Part shown: piece by piece, positions 54,833 to 64,000 of the stretch | Layout: each line of letters opens with the position of its first letter | Position numbering within the stretch: the stretch's first letter is position 1 | From: Phycisphaeraceae bacterium | GTDB lineage: Bacteria; Planctomycetota; Phycisphaerae; Phycisphaerales; UBA1924 | Reading direction: 5' to 3' | DNA length: 64,000 bases | Assembly: GCA_019636515.1 (NCBI GenBank) | Contig: JAHBXI010000004.1 | Span: forward strand, 186,001 to 250,000 | Notes under the pieces: generated by a model | The model's database searches: none | What the model was told of the DNA's origin: nothing | The model's input: the letters and a program-made list of their open reading frames with translations, nothing else | Translations under genes and position numbers: made by a program

Positions 54833-56023
54833 GTGAACGGCATGCACGAGCAGAGGCACGTCGGCGCGATCGGCGGACGGACCCGTTCCGGGGGACCGGG
54901 GAGTCCCCGCCCGTGCAGGCCGAGCGTTCGTGCATGGACCCCGGGGCTGTTGGCGGTTCTGGTCATGGCCGGCGCCTCGGGGTGCTCTCCGGCCCACGAC
55001 CCCGACGAAACGACATTGCTGGCGGTTGATCGGATCATCGGCGAGGTCGGGACATTTCCGGGTCAGATGTCCTATCCGCGGGCGATGGACTTTGATGGTC
55101 GATATCTCTGGATCGTCGACAAGACCGCCCGCGTGCAGCGGTTTGATCCTGTCAGCGGACGCAGCGCGGGCGGGTGGACGATGCCCGAGTACCTGCTTGG
55201 AAAGCCCACGGGCATCACCGTTGCGAGCGGTCCCGACGGTGAACCCGCGGTGTATATCCCCGATACGCACTACCACCGCGTGATCGTTCACCGGATTCCC
55301 CCCTTGCCGGCGGATGGGATGACCCCCCGCCAGGCCTTTCTCGCCGGTCAGCCTGCCGAGGTGACCCGGTTCGGGTCCTACGGGGAAGGGCGTGGCCAGT
55401 TCATCTATCCAACGGACGTCGCCGTGCTGACCGATTCTTCCGGCCGGCGCGTTCGACGCGTGTATGTCAGCGAATACGGAGGAAACGACCGTGTCTCGGT
55501 CTGGGAGCCTGACGGTTCGGGCGGTTTCGCGCCGGCGTTTGCCTTTGGGGTCTTTGGATCGAGTGATTCGGCGGATCGGATCGAGTTCAACCGTCCGCAG
55601 TCGATCGAGATCGCCCCGGGACCGGACGGGACCGCCGAACTGGTCGTCGCGGACGCGTGCAACCATCGGATCGGGCGTTTCACGATCGACGGGGAACTGA
55701 TCGCGTGGATCGGTTCGCCAGGGACGGCGGGTGAAGCGTCGGGGTCGTTCAAGTATCCCTACGGAGTTCACGTGGTCGGGGATGGGACCGCGCTGGTGGC
55801 GGAGTTCGGGAATAACCGGGTGCAGCGGATTGATCTTCGGACGGGCTTGGGCCTCGGGTCGTACGGCGGGGCGGGGAGAAGGCCCGGCAACCTGATCAAT
55901 CCCTGGGCAGTGACGTCCTGGGGGAGCGCCGTTTTTGTTCTTGATTCTCAGAACAACCGGGTGGTGGTGGCGAGGCTTCCTGGCGTGAAATCGCGTCGGA
56001 TCGTGGCGGGGGCTGGGCGATGA
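54833..56023 (+). CDS. NHL-repeat beta-propeller lipoprotein
   Basis: This 396-residue protein has a signal and lipobox (LLAVLVMAGASGC), then six-bladed NHL-type repeats, e.g. MSYPRAMDFDGRYLWIVDKT, GQFIYPTDVAVLTDSSGRRV, EFNRPQSIEIAPGPDG, and FKYPYGVHVVGDGTALVAEF with NNRVQRIDLRTGLGLGSYGG. Such propellers are protein- or ligand-binding scaffolds. The start is GTG 54833 or ATG 54842. Its stop overlaps the next ATG (ATGA), so it belongs to the VWA/MoxR operon. Confidence 0.85.
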   Translation: MNGMHEQRHVGAIGGRTRSGGPGSPRPCRPSVRAWTPGLLAVLVMAGASGCSPAHDPDETTLLAVDRIIGEVGTFPGQMSYPRAMDFDGRYLWIVDKTARVQRFDPVSGRSAGGWTMPEYLLGKPTGITVASGPDGEPAVYIPDTHYHRVIVHRIPPLPADGMTPRQAFLAGQPAEVTRFGSYGEGRGQFIYPTDVAVLTDSSGRRVRRVYVSEYGGNDRVSVWEPDGSGGFAPAFAFGVFGSSDSADRIEFNRPQSIEIAPGPDGTAELVVADACNHRIGRFTIDGELIAWIGSPGTAGEASGSFKYPYGVHVVGDGTALVAEFGNNRVQRIDLRTGLGLGSYGGAGRRPGNLINPWAVTSWGSAVFVLDSQNNRVVVARLPGVKSRRIVAGAGR

Positions 56024-59000
56024 CCGGCCTTGTCGCGGTGATCGGCCTGGGTCCGATCCAGTTCGATCGGCCCGTGTGGCTGTTGCTGCTGCCCGCGGCC
56101 GGCCTGGCGGCGTGGTGGATGGGGCGTCGAAGTTTGGCGGGTCTTGGCCCCGTCACCCGGTGGGTGGCGCTGTCGGCTCGGATCGTGGTCATCGGCCTTC
56201 TCGCCGCGGCGATGGCCGAGCCGCACTGGAGGACGGGTTCGAAGCATGTATCGGTTACGGTGATCGTGGACGCGAGCGAGTCGATACCCGGGCACGTGCA
56301 AAGAGAGGTCGATCGGTACGTGGAAGAGGCCGCGGCGCTGGGCCGTGACGACCCCGGCGACCGGCTTGGCGTGGTCACCATCGCCCGCGACTCGTTCGTT
56401 CAGTCGCTTCCGTCGGATAAGACCGACCGGGTCGAGCGTCAGCACATCGGGTCTCCCGACGGGACGCACCTTGCGGCGGGAGTCCGCCTGGCGATGGCGG
56501 TGCTTCCGCCCGACGCGGTGAACCGTCTGCTGATCATCAGCGACGGGAACGAGACGATCGGGAGCGTGCTCCAGACGGCCGAGGCGGCCCGCGCCGCGGG
56601 GATCCCCGTCGACGTGCTGCCGCTGACCTACCAGCATGACTCGGAGGTGATGGTTGACCGTCTGATCGCGCCCGCGACGGCGCGTATGGGTGAGAACGTC
56701 GCGGTTCGAGTCGTGCTGCAGGCGACGCGAGCGACCCGGGGAAGGCTGGCGGTTTTCATGAACGGGTCGCAGGTTGATCTTGACCCCGACGGCCCGGACC
56801 TCAGCACGCCGGTCGAACTGAAGGCGGGCCCGAACGTGCTGACGGTCCCCTTGCGCACACGGTACGCGGGTCCTCAGAAGTTCGAGGCGGTCTTCGAGCC
56901 GCTGGTCGGCCCTGGGGGCGAGGTGATCGGAGATTCCATCCTGCAGAACAACCGCGCGGAGGCGATCTCCTTCGTGTCGGGCGAGGGCCGTGTGCTGGTG
57001 GTGCGAGAGGTTGATCTCGAGGCGGCCGCGCTGGTCGAGGCGCTGGCCGACGCACGGATCGCGGCCGACGTGCGCACGGCGGACCAGGTGCCCCCGACGC
57101 TGGCGGAACTGGCGGGGTACGACGCGATCGTCCTGGTGAACGAGCCGGTCGACCTGTTCAGCATCCGACAGCAGGAGGATCTTCGGCAGTACGTTCACGA
57201 CGCGGGCGGGGGCCTGGTGATGGTGGGTGGGCCGCGTAGTTTCGGGGCCGGGGGCTGGATCGGTTCACCGCTGGAGGATGCGCTGCCGATACGGCTGGAC
57301 CCGCCGCAGAAGCGTCAGATGCCGCGCGGGGCGTTGGCGCTGGTGATCCACTCGGTGGAGATTCCCGAGGGGACCTTCCTCGGGAAGAAGATCTGCGAGG
57401 CGGCGGCGAACTCGCTCTCGCGGCTTGACCTGATCGGCATCAACGAGTATCGGCTGGCCGAGGGGGTCGACTGGGTATACCCGCTGAGCGAGGTGGGGGA
57501 TGGGACGGCGGTCAAGCGGGCGATCCAGCAGTTGAAATTCGGGGACATGCCGGACTTTGCGCCCTCCCTTGAACTCACGCACCGGGCGATGTCGGCGGCT
57601 CCGGCGGGGCAGAAGCACGTGATCGTGATTTCCGATGGCGACCCGTCGCCGCCGTCTCGGCAACTCCTTCAGAAATTCGTGAACGACAAGATCACGATCA
57701 GCGCGGTGGCGTGTGCCACGCACTCGTTTGTGGACCAGCAGACGATGCAGTACATGGCCAACTACACCGGCGGGCGGTACTACAACATCGATCCCCGGGA
57801 CGCGGGCGTGCAGATCCCGCAGATCTTCATCAAGGAGGCGCAGACCGTCAAGCGGTCGCTGATCTGGGAGGGGACGCCCTTTGTTCCCGCCGTTGCCTCC
57901 GCCGGGAGCGAGCCGATGCGGGGCATTTCGTCGGTTCCTCCGGTCGCCGGGTACGTCGTCGCCGCCGACCGGGAGGGGCTTTCCCAGGTGACGATGCGCG
58001 GAATGGAGAACGATCCCATCCTGGCGCAGTGGCAGCACGGGCTGGGTCGCGTGATCACGTACACCAGCGACGCGGCCTCCCGATGGAACCCTCAGTGGAT
58101 CGAGTGGCCGGCGTACCGACAGTTCTGGGAGCAGCACCTGCGATGGGCCATGCGCCCGACCGGGTCGGCCACCATCCGCGTCGCGACCGAGACGCGCGGC
58201 GACGAGACGCTGGTGTCCGTGGACGCGCTTGATCCGCAGGGCGAGCGTCTGAACTTCGCGAGGTTTCAGGGTCGCGTGGCATCCCCCGACGGCTCGGCGC
58301 AGGACATCACACTGCGGCAGGTCGGCCCGGGGCGGTACGAAGGGCGAGTCCGGACGGCCGAGGCCGGTTCGCACGTGATGAGTTTGCGGTACGTGGCGCC
58401 GATGACCGGGGAGGATGGAACGGCCGGGGTGGTCGAAGGAAGCGTCCAGGCCGCGATCTCCAAGCCCTTTGCCGACGAGTTCCGGATGCTCCAGGACAAC
58501 GCCGCCCTGCTGCGGCAGGTCGCCGAACTCACCGGCGGTCGAGTGCTCGCGGGGGATCCGGTCAGAGACCGGCTGTGGTCGCGTGACGGGCTCACGATGC
58601 CGGTCGCGACGCGTCCCATCTGGCTGACCGTGGCGCTGGCGGCGATCGGGTTGTTCGTGATCGATGTCGGGATCCGGCGGGTGCGCCTGGATGTCAAGGC
58701 GTTGGCCGGACGGCTGCGGATGCTTGTCAGCCCGGGCAAGGCACCGTCCGGGCGACAGATGGCCGGTCTGCGGGCGGCCCGGGATACAGCGCGACAGCGG
58801 ATCGCCGCGCGGTCCGACGCGCCGGCCGACGGTGAATCGGCGCTTCGAGAAAAAATACAGGCGAAGGCGTCGGCGAAGTTTGAAGCACCCCCGGACTATC
58901 GGCCCGCCGATGCGGCGTCGCGCGATCGCGGGCGGGCCGACGTCGCGGCGCGGCCGGCCGATGCGGGATCCTCCGCGTCGGCGGGGAAGGCCCCGGATCC

Positions 59001-59067
59001 CGAGGAGGGCATGTCCCGCCTCCTGAAAGCCAAGAAAAAAGCACGGGACGAGATGTCGGACGAATGA
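56020..59067 (+). CDS. Large VWA-domain membrane protein (BatA/BatB-like, glutamine-amidotransferase-like fold)
   Basis: This 1,015-residue protein has two N-terminal membrane helices (WLLLLPAAGLAAWWMGRR and VALSARIVVIGLLAAAMAEP). A VWA domain follows with a MIDAS motif (VTVIVDASESIPG, and SPDGTHLAAG and IISDGNET). A second domain (about residues 325-620) contains GGLVMVGGPRSFGAGGWIGS and HVIVISDGDPSPPSRQ, resembling class I glutamine-amidotransferase-like domains of planctomycete VWA proteins. A C-terminal helix at about residue 870 is followed by a long charged cytoplasmic tail. It probably acts with the MoxR ATPase. Confidence 0.88.
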   Translation: MTGLVAVIGLGPIQFDRPVWLLLLPAAGLAAWWMGRRSLAGLGPVTRWVALSARIVVIGLLAAAMAEPHWRTGSKHVSVTVIVDASESIPGHVQREVDRYVEEAAALGRDDPGDRLGVVTIARDSFVQSLPSDKTDRVERQHIGSPDGTHLAAGVRLAMAVLPPDAVNRLLIISDGNETIGSVLQTAEAARAAGIPVDVLPLTYQHDSEVMVDRLIAPATARMGENVAVRVVLQATRATRGRLAVFMNGSQVDLDPDGPDLSTPVELKAGPNVLTVPLRTRYAGPQKFEAVFEPLVGPGGEVIGDSILQNNRAEAISFVSGEGRVLVVREVDLEAAALVEALADARIAADVRTADQVPPTLAELAGYDAIVLVNEPVDLFSIRQQEDLRQYVHDAGGGLVMVGGPRSFGAGGWIGSPLEDALPIRLDPPQKRQMPRGALALVIHSVEIPEGTFLGKKICEAAANSLSRLDLIGINEYRLAEGVDWVYPLSEVGDGTAVKRAIQQLKFGDMPDFAPSLELTHRAMSAAPAGQKHVIVISDGDPSPPSRQLLQKFVNDKITISAVACATHSFVDQQTMQYMANYTGGRYYNIDPRDAGVQIPQIFIKEAQTVKRSLIWEGTPFVPAVASAGSEPMRGISSVPPVAGYVVAADREGLSQVTMRGMENDPILAQWQHGLGRVITYTSDAASRWNPQWIEWPAYRQFWEQHLRWAMRPTGSATIRVATETRGDETLVSVDALDPQGERLNFARFQGRVASPDGSAQDITLRQVGPGRYEGRVRTAEAGSHVMSLRYVAPMTGEDGTAGVVEGSVQAAISKPFADEFRMLQDNAALLRQVAELTGGRVLAGDPVRDRLWSRDGLTMPVATRPIWLTVALAAIGLFVIDVGIRRVRLDVKALAGRLRMLVSPGKAPSGRQMAGLRAARDTARQRIAARSDAPADGESALREKIQAKASAKFEAPPDYRPADAASRDRGRADVAARPADAGSSASAGKAPDPEEGMSRLLKAKKKARDEMSDE

Positions 59068-59136
59068 GGCAAGAGCGGCCGATCCCTCCGGGCGCCCGAG
59101 CGGCGGCGGGAAAGGCCGAAGCAAGGAGATGAAGCG

Positions 59137-60198
59137 ATGTCCAGCCAGCACGGCGAAGCAACGGCCCCGGCGACGACGGCGGAGGTGAAAGAACAGTGCG
59201 AGCAGTTCCGACGGACGTTCCAGGCTCTCCGGGACGAGATCGGGAAGGTGATCGTCGGTCATTCCGACGCGGTGGAGGGTGTTCTGATCGCGTTGTTCGC
59301 GGGCGGCAACGTCCTGCTGGAAGGCGTTCCCGGTCTTGGGAAGACGCTGCTGGTCCGCACGCTGGCGCAGACCCTCAGCCTGCCCTTCAGCCGCATCCAG
59401 TTCACCCCCGACCTGATGCCCGCCGACGTGGTGGGGACCAATATCGTGACCGAGGATCCGCAGACGGGTCGTCGGCAGTTTGAGTTCCAGCGGGGTCCCA
59501 TTTTCGCGCAGGTGGTGCTCGCCGACGAGATCAACCGGGCGACTCCCAAGACGCAGTCGGCGCTGCTGGAGGCCATGCAGGAGCGGAGCGTGACCAGCGG
59601 CGGAACGACCTACCGGCTGGAGTTGCCGTTCCTGGTGTTGGCGACACAGAATCCGATCGAGCAGGAGGGAACGTACCCGCTGCCCGAGGCTCAGATGGAC
59701 CGATTCATTTTCAAGATCAACGTGGGCTACAGCCAACTGGACGACCTGATGACGATCCTGGACCGCACGACGGGGACCGCGACGCCCGAGCCGGCGAAGG
59801 TGCTCGACGGCCCGCGGATCCTCTCGCTTCAGTCGCTGGTCCGCGGGGTGGTGGTGGCTCCGCACGTCAAGCAGTACGTGGCGAGGCTGGTGTTGGCGAC
59901 GCACCCCGGATCGGCGACGGCGGCGGGCGGGCCATCCGGGGTGACCAACCGGTACGTGAGGTGCGGATCGTCGCCGCGCGGGGCGCAGGCCCTGTTGCTT
60001 GGGGCGAAGGTCAAGGCTCTGGTCGATGGCCGGTACCACGTCAGTTACGGTGACATCAAGGCGATCGCGACCATGGCCCTGCGGCACCGGCTCATTCTGA
60101 ACTTCGAGGCGGAGGCCGACCGGATCGACCCGGACGACCTGGTCGCCAAGATCATGCAGTTGAACCCGTCGGATCCGCCCAGGGTGGGGGCGGTCTGA
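59137..60198 (+). CDS. MoxR-family AAA+ ATPase
   Basis: The 353-residue protein has Walker A (LLEGVPGLGKTLLVRTLAQ), Walker B (VVLADEINRATPKTQSALLE), FLVLATQNPIEQEGTYPLPE and QMDRFIFKINVGY, plus the C-terminal RGAQALLLGAKVKALVDGR. MoxR proteins act as chaperone-like ATPases with VWA partners in metal insertion, folding or envelope stress responses. AAGGAG lies 8 bases before the ATG. It is placed between a VWA protein and a DUF58 protein, as in Bat-type operons. Confidence 0.95.
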   Translation: MSSQHGEATAPATTAEVKEQCEQFRRTFQALRDEIGKVIVGHSDAVEGVLIALFAGGNVLLEGVPGLGKTLLVRTLAQTLSLPFSRIQFTPDLMPADVVGTNIVTEDPQTGRRQFEFQRGPIFAQVVLADEINRATPKTQSALLEAMQERSVTSGGTTYRLELPFLVLATQNPIEQEGTYPLPEAQMDRFIFKINVGYSQLDDLMTILDRTTGTATPEPAKVLDGPRILSLQSLVRGVVVAPHVKQYVARLVLATHPGSATAAGGPSGVTNRYVRCGSSPRGAQALLLGAKVKALVDGRYHVSYGDIKAIATMALRHRLILNFEAEADRIDPDDLVAKIMQLNPSDPPRVGAV

Positions 60199-60243
60199 CG
60201 CCGCCGACAAGGACGAGTTTCAGGCCTATCAGGAGAATCGACC

Positions 60244-60798
60244 ATGAACGTGCTTCGTGCCTTCGCGTGCCTCGGGTGTGTGCTCTTGGTTTTTCTGGCC
60301 GGTTGCCGCGGCGCGCCGCCCGCGGGGGTTGACCCGGCGTACCAGGTCGCGGACCTCGGGATGCTCGGGGACTGGAGGACCGATGAGGGCGTGGAGATCG
60401 GCGTGGACTCCCTGGGCCGCGCCGGGTTTATCGTGAAGATCCGCTCGGCGGACGACTCGGCGACGTACCGGGGGCATCTGCTTGAAGTGGCCGGGATGAG
60501 GTTTATCGAGGTCTCGGTGCATCAGCCGGACCGGGATGGATCGGTGCCGGTGTACCACTACGCGGCGGTGGAGCGGATCGGCGACGTGATGACCCACCGG
60601 CCGATCCGGGCCGACTGGCTCGCCTCGGCCAGCGCGGGGATGCCCGAGGCGATCTACCGATCCACGGCGGAGTCCTCACCCGGGTCGGGCGGGGTGGTGG
60701 TGCGTGAGCGCCAGGCCATGCTTGAACTGCTGCGCAAGGCGGCGTCGGACCCGGCGGCGCTGGGCCCGGCCGAGCGGCTTGTCCGCGTGAAGAACTGA
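60244..60798 (+). CDS. Small putative lipoprotein in the MoxR operon
   Basis: This 184-residue protein has a signal with lipobox (CLGCVLLVFLAGC), then a region with YQVADLGMLGDWRTDEGVEI and a Val/Ser-rich domain with FIEVSVHQPDRDGS. No family is recognised. AGGAG lies 8 bases before the ATG. It lies between the MoxR and DUF58 genes, so it probably has an envelope role in the same system (inference). Confidence 0.75.
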   Translation: MNVLRAFACLGCVLLVFLAGCRGAPPAGVDPAYQVADLGMLGDWRTDEGVEIGVDSLGRAGFIVKIRSADDSATYRGHLLEVAGMRFIEVSVHQPDRDGSVPVYHYAAVERIGDVMTHRPIRADWLASASAGMPEAIYRSTAESSPGSGGVVVRERQAMLELLRKAASDPAALGPAERLVRVKN

Positions 60799-60812
60799 AC
60801 CGAGGCCAAGAG

Positions 60813-61808
60813 ATGCTGCGGACAACGAACTCCAAACGACCGACCGGGATCGAGGACCTGCTCGATTCGGAACTCATCGCACGGCTCGACCCGCTCGACC
60901 TGGCGTCACGGAAGGTCTTTGCCGGGAAACTCAGGGGTGAACGCAGGAGCAAGCGGCGCGGGCAGTCGGTCGAGTTCGCGGACCACCGTCCGTACGTCGT
61001 CGGCGACGACCTCCGGCACATCGACTGGAACATCTTCGGCCGTCTCGACCGGCTCTTCCTGAAACTCTTTCTTGAGGAGGAGGACCTGGCGCTGCACGTG
61101 GTCATCGATGCCAGCGAGTCGTCGGACTGCGGGGAGCCCAGCAAGTTCGCCCATATGCAACGATCCGCCATGGCGCTCGGGTACGTCGGGCTGGTCAATC
61201 TCAACCGGGTGGCGTGCACGATCATGGGAGGGGCACGTGGGGGCGTACCGCGGCGCGTTGAGGGGGGTGACCCGGGCGTCGCGGACGAGCCCGCCGACCT
61301 GGCCGTCGGGCCGGGGGAAGTCTCCGCGGTCAGGGACCTGCGTGGCCGGCGGAGAACGCACGACCTGGCGAGGTTCATCTGCGCATCCCGCCCGTCCGGG
61401 CCGCTGCTGTTTCGATCCGCCGCGGAGCGGATCGCGCTGATGCGGCGCGGCAAGGGTGTCATGGTGATCCTGTCCGACTTCATGTTCAAGGACGGGTACG
61501 AGGACGGCTTACGCCTGCTGGTGGGGCGCGGGTACGACGTGTTCGCGATCCAGGTTCTCAGCCCGCAGGAGATCGATCCGTCGATCGTCGGTGATCTTCG
61601 GCTCCGGGACGTCGAGGACGGGGATGCGGCCGAGGTCACGGTCTCGCAACCGCTGCTCAAGCGGTACAAGGCCAACCTCGACGCGTACACGGACGGGCTG
61701 AGGGATTACTGTGCCCGGCGGGAGATCACGTACCTGCGGATCTCGTCGGCCACGCCGGTTGACACGCTGATTCTCGATCTTCTTCGCCGCAAGGGGCTGG
61801 TGCGATGA
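60813..61808 (+). CDS. DUF58-domain protein (MoxR/VWA partner)
   Basis: The 331-residue protein matches the DUF58/VWA-like family that accompanies MoxR ATPases. Visible segments are GQSVEFADHRPYVVGDDLRH, DWNIFGRLDRLFLKLF, HVVIDASES and MVILSDFMFKDGYEDGL. It has a VWA-like fold and probably interacts with the ATPase. The start ATG lies 14 bases after the lipoprotein stop. A second VWA protein follows after 61 bases. Confidence 0.9.
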   Translation: MLRTTNSKRPTGIEDLLDSELIARLDPLDLASRKVFAGKLRGERRSKRRGQSVEFADHRPYVVGDDLRHIDWNIFGRLDRLFLKLFLEEEDLALHVVIDASESSDCGEPSKFAHMQRSAMALGYVGLVNLNRVACTIMGGARGGVPRRVEGGDPGVADEPADLAVGPGEVSAVRDLRGRRRTHDLARFICASRPSGPLLFRSAAERIALMRRGKGVMVILSDFMFKDGYEDGLRLLVGRGYDVFAIQVLSPQEIDPSIVGDLRLRDVEDGDAAEVTVSQPLLKRYKANLDAYTDGLRDYCARREITYLRISSATPVDTLILDLLRRKGLVR

Positions 61809-61869
61809 CCCCGGGATCAGTCCGGTTCACACGTCCGAGTGGCGGTCGCCCGGCCAGGAGTGCCGAGCC

Positions 61870-64000
61870 ATGACGTTCCTGACTCCCCTGGTCGCCGCGA
61901 TCGCGGCGGGGATTGCGATCCCCGCGCTGGTGGCCTTGTACTTCCTCAAACTCCGACGCCGCGAGGTGGAGGTTTCGACGACGCTCCTGTGGAAGCGGGC
62001 GATCCAGGACCTGCAGGCCAATGCCCCGTTCCAGCGTCTTCGCCGGAACATCCTTCTCATCCTGCAACTGGCGGCGCTGGGGGCCGCGCTCGTGGCGGTC
62101 GGAACGCCCCGCGTGGCCGGTCGGGAGCATCTCAACAGCCGGCACATCATCATGATTGACCGGTCGGCGAGCATGTCGGCCCTGGACGGAGATGAATCGT
62201 CCGCGGCCGATCCCGCCTCTCCCAGGGCTCGCACGCGTCTGGAGGTCTCGAAGCAAGAGGCAAGGAAACTTGTCGATTCCCTTCCCGAGGCGGGGGTTTT
62301 CAGCGGCCGGGAGGGGTCCGAGGCGATGGTCGTTGTCTTTGACACGACCGCGGAGGTCCGCCAGCAGTTCACGGGGGATAAGTCGCTGCTGCGGGCCGCG
62401 ATCGATGCGATTCTCCCCACCGATGCCCCGACCAGGATGGGCGAGGCCATGCGCCTGGCCAAGGCCCACTCCCCCACGCGGGGCACCGTGGCCGACCCTC
62501 GGAGCGGGGAACTGATGAGCATCGAGGGCGTCGAGGCGGGGGAGCCCGTCACGGTCCATATCTGGTCGGACGGCAAGGTCGCCGACCTGGCGGAAGTCAA
62601 GCCCGGCCTGAGCGACGAGGTCGTCTTCCATCGCGTTGGTCGTCCCGAATCGGCCAACATGGGTATCGTCGGGCTGCGATGGGAGCGGTCGTACGAAGAC
62701 CCAACGCAGTTGAGCATCTTCGCCAGCGTCCAGTCCACGTTTGACGAGGCGCGCCGCATCGATGTCGAACTCTCGATCGGGGGACAGATCGCGGGTATCC
62801 GGACACTCGAATTGCCCGCCGCCGAGGTGCGAACGTCCCGTGCGTCTGGCGAGGGGCCGTCCGATCAGGCGGGAGTGATCATCCGGACGGTGGCGCCGGC
62901 CAACTCTGGCGTGGTGTTCCAGGTTGAGCGATCGTCGGGCGCCATCGCGCAGGTCCGGCTGCGGGCGACCAATTCGGACCAGCCGCCGGCGGGCGACATG
63001 CTGGCCGCGGACAACTCGGCCTCGATGGTGATACCCCCGGCCCGCAAACTGTCCGTGGCGGCGGTGACACGTGGGAATCTGTTCCTCGCCGCCGCGCTGG
63101 AGGGGTTGCCGCTCGCCAGGCTCGACACGCGTACCCCGGAGGAGTTCCAGCGAACGATCACGTCCGGCCAGGAGGTCGGATACGACGTGGTCATCCTTGA
63201 TTCCTGGCTTCCCGAGTCCCGCACGCCGGGGGGGTCTTCCCCGTCGCTGCCGGCGGGGCGCTACCTGATTCTTGGGTCCGTTCCGCCGGATTTGGGCATC
63301 GTTGATCGGGGCATGGCCGGGCAGGAAGGCGCGACGCCCGGCTCGCGCCTCGGGGGAGAGGCGGTGTTCATCGACTGGATGCGGGACCACGCCGTGCTCC
63401 GCAATCTCACGCTCGACCCCGTGGTCATCACGGAGATGCGGATGGTCGAGGTCGAGCGAGGTTCCGGGGCGGTGGTGATGGCGCAGACGAGCCGGGGGCC
63501 TGGGATCATCGATGCCTCGTCGTCGGACGGGCAGTGGCGGGCGATCGTGGTGCCGTTCGACATCGCCCGCGGGAACTGGGCCTTTGACGTGAGTTTTGTG
63601 GTTTTCATGGCGTCCGCGGTCGAGTACCTGGGAGGGGCTTCGGACTCGGGCCCGGTGACGATCGAAGCCGGCAAACTTCCGCCGGGGATGGTGCAGCCCG
63701 GGACGATCCTTTCAGATCGACTTCCGGTCGGGGCGCGCGATGCGAAGATCCGCCTGCCCGCGTCCTCCGACCGATCCGGTCCGTCGGAGGAGTCGTTGTC
63801 CGTCGCTCCGGATGGTCGGATTGTCTACGGCCCGATCCGTGTCCGGGGCCTGTACGAGGTTGGATGGACGGGCCCGGCGGCGGCGGGGGATTCCGTCGGC
63901 GATGGGAGTTCTCGGCGGATGTACGCCGCGAATCTGCTGGATCCATCGGAATCGGACATTGGGGCGTCCGACGAGATCGCGCTGGCGTCACGGGTGGTTC
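61870..64000 (+). CDS. VWA-domain membrane protein (BatA-like), incomplete at window end
   Basis: An open frame of at least 710 codons runs past the window's right edge with no stop. The N-terminus (FLTPLVAAIAAGIAIPALVA, followed by LYFLKLRRREVEVSTTLLWK) matches BatA-type proteins with two N-terminal helices. The VWA domain has IIMIDRSASMSALDGDES and MVVVFDTTAEVRQ. Later, AANLLDPSESDIGASDE resembles the C-terminal part of planctomycete BatA-like proteins. AGGAG lies 10 bases before the ATG. The 3' end is outside the window, so the full length is unknown. Confidence 0.88.
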   Translation, partial: MTFLTPLVAAIAAGIAIPALVALYFLKLRRREVEVSTTLLWKRAIQDLQANAPFQRLRRNILLILQLAALGAALVAVGTPRVAGREHLNSRHIIMIDRSASMSALDGDESSAADPASPRARTRLEVSKQEARKLVDSLPEAGVFSGREGSEAMVVVFDTTAEVRQQFTGDKSLLRAAIDAILPTDAPTRMGEAMRLAKAHSPTRGTVADPRSGELMSIEGVEAGEPVTVHIWSDGKVADLAEVKPGLSDEVVFHRVGRPESANMGIVGLRWERSYEDPTQLSIFASVQSTFDEARRIDVELSIGGQIAGIRTLELPAAEVRTSRASGEGPSDQAGVIIRTVAPANSGVVFQVERSSGAIAQVRLRATNSDQPPAGDMLAADNSASMVIPPARKLSVAAVTRGNLFLAAALEGLPLARLDTRTPEEFQRTITSGQEVGYDVVILDSWLPESRTPGGSSPSLPAGRYLILGSVPPDLGIVDRGMAGQEGATPGSRLGGEAVFIDWMRDHAVLRNLTLDPVVITEMRMVEVERGSGAVVMAQTSRGPGIIDASSSDGQWRAIVVPFDIARGNWAFDVSFVVFMASAVEYLGGASDSGPVTIEAGKLPPGMVQPGTILSDRLPVGARDAKIRLPASSDRSGPSEESLSVAPDGRIVYGPIRVRGLYEVGWTGPAAAGDSVGDGSSRRMYAANLLDPSESDIGASDEIALASRVV

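Noticed and set aside
53411..55771. 786-codon minus-strand open frame opposite the permease and NHL genes
   Set aside because: It is antisense to two plus-strand genes with good start, signal and repeat features, and no family is visible.
57265..60210. 981-codon open frame on the minus strand opposite the VWA and MoxR genes
   Set aside because: It is a GC-rich shadow frame of the well-supported plus-strand VWA and MoxR genes, has no recognisable domain, and spans the intergenic gap and ribosome site of MoxR.

Overview
The window is high-GC DNA from a planctomycete, most likely class Phycisphaerae (inference). Four things point there: a 23S-5S rRNA pair with no 16S gene beside it; two secreted proteins ending in the cysteine-bounded double EF-hand (GC-type dockerin) tail common in Phycisphaerales; two surface proteins ending in a PAPG/PSPG-hydrophobic-arginine sorting tail; and unclustered single complex I genes (nuoB, nuoI). 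No insertion sequence, integrase, prophage, CRISPR array or tRNA was recognised.

Layout. 0.4-6.0 kb: a three-gene unit of a pilM-like gene with an unusual Gly/His-rich extension and two single-pass membrane proteins, probably a type IV pilus or type II secretion inner-membrane platform. 6.6-9.8 kb: 23S rRNA, spacer, 5S rRNA and terminator. 9.85-11.85 kb: an accessory-looking cassette of a small protein resembling HYD1-type ADP-ribosyltransferase toxins, a two-helix membrane protein and a TPR protein built from almost identical 120-bp repeats. 12.1-14.8 kb: secreted trypsin-like protease and a GH10-like protein lacking its catalytic glutamates. 14.9-26.2 kb: plus-strand housekeeping run of purC, an RluB/RsuA-like protein, YihY/BrkB, nuoB, NAD(P)H-hydrate dehydratase, hisS and dnaE. 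26.3-30.0 kb: pseudopilin, class V aminotransferase, small zinc-ribbon protein, nuoI and ogt.

30.1-33.1 kb: two related PEP-CTERM-like surface proteins, each followed by a terminator, then about 850 bp without a supported gene, then a small lipoprotein. 33.2-44.5 kb: thiL, M3 oligopeptidase, metF, a large dockerin-tailed secreted protein, psuG, a CstA-family transporter and an M28 peptidase of the glutamate carboxypeptidase II type. 44.5-53.1 kb: polA with a GlmU-like gene upstream, a conserved hypothetical protein, DinB, Nudix and a DinG/XPD-like helicase. 53.1-64.0 kb: a probable operon of permease, NHL lipoprotein, VWA membrane protein, MoxR ATPase, small lipoprotein, DUF58 protein and a second VWA protein that runs off the window, i.e. 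a Bat/MoxR-type envelope system.

Most of the region is ordinary core genome. The best candidates for something new are the ART-like/membrane/TPR cassette beside the rRNA genes, the RluB/RsuA-like protein with Gly in place of the catalytic Asp, the catalytically empty GH10-like protein, and the DinG-like helicase lacking one Fe-S cysteine.
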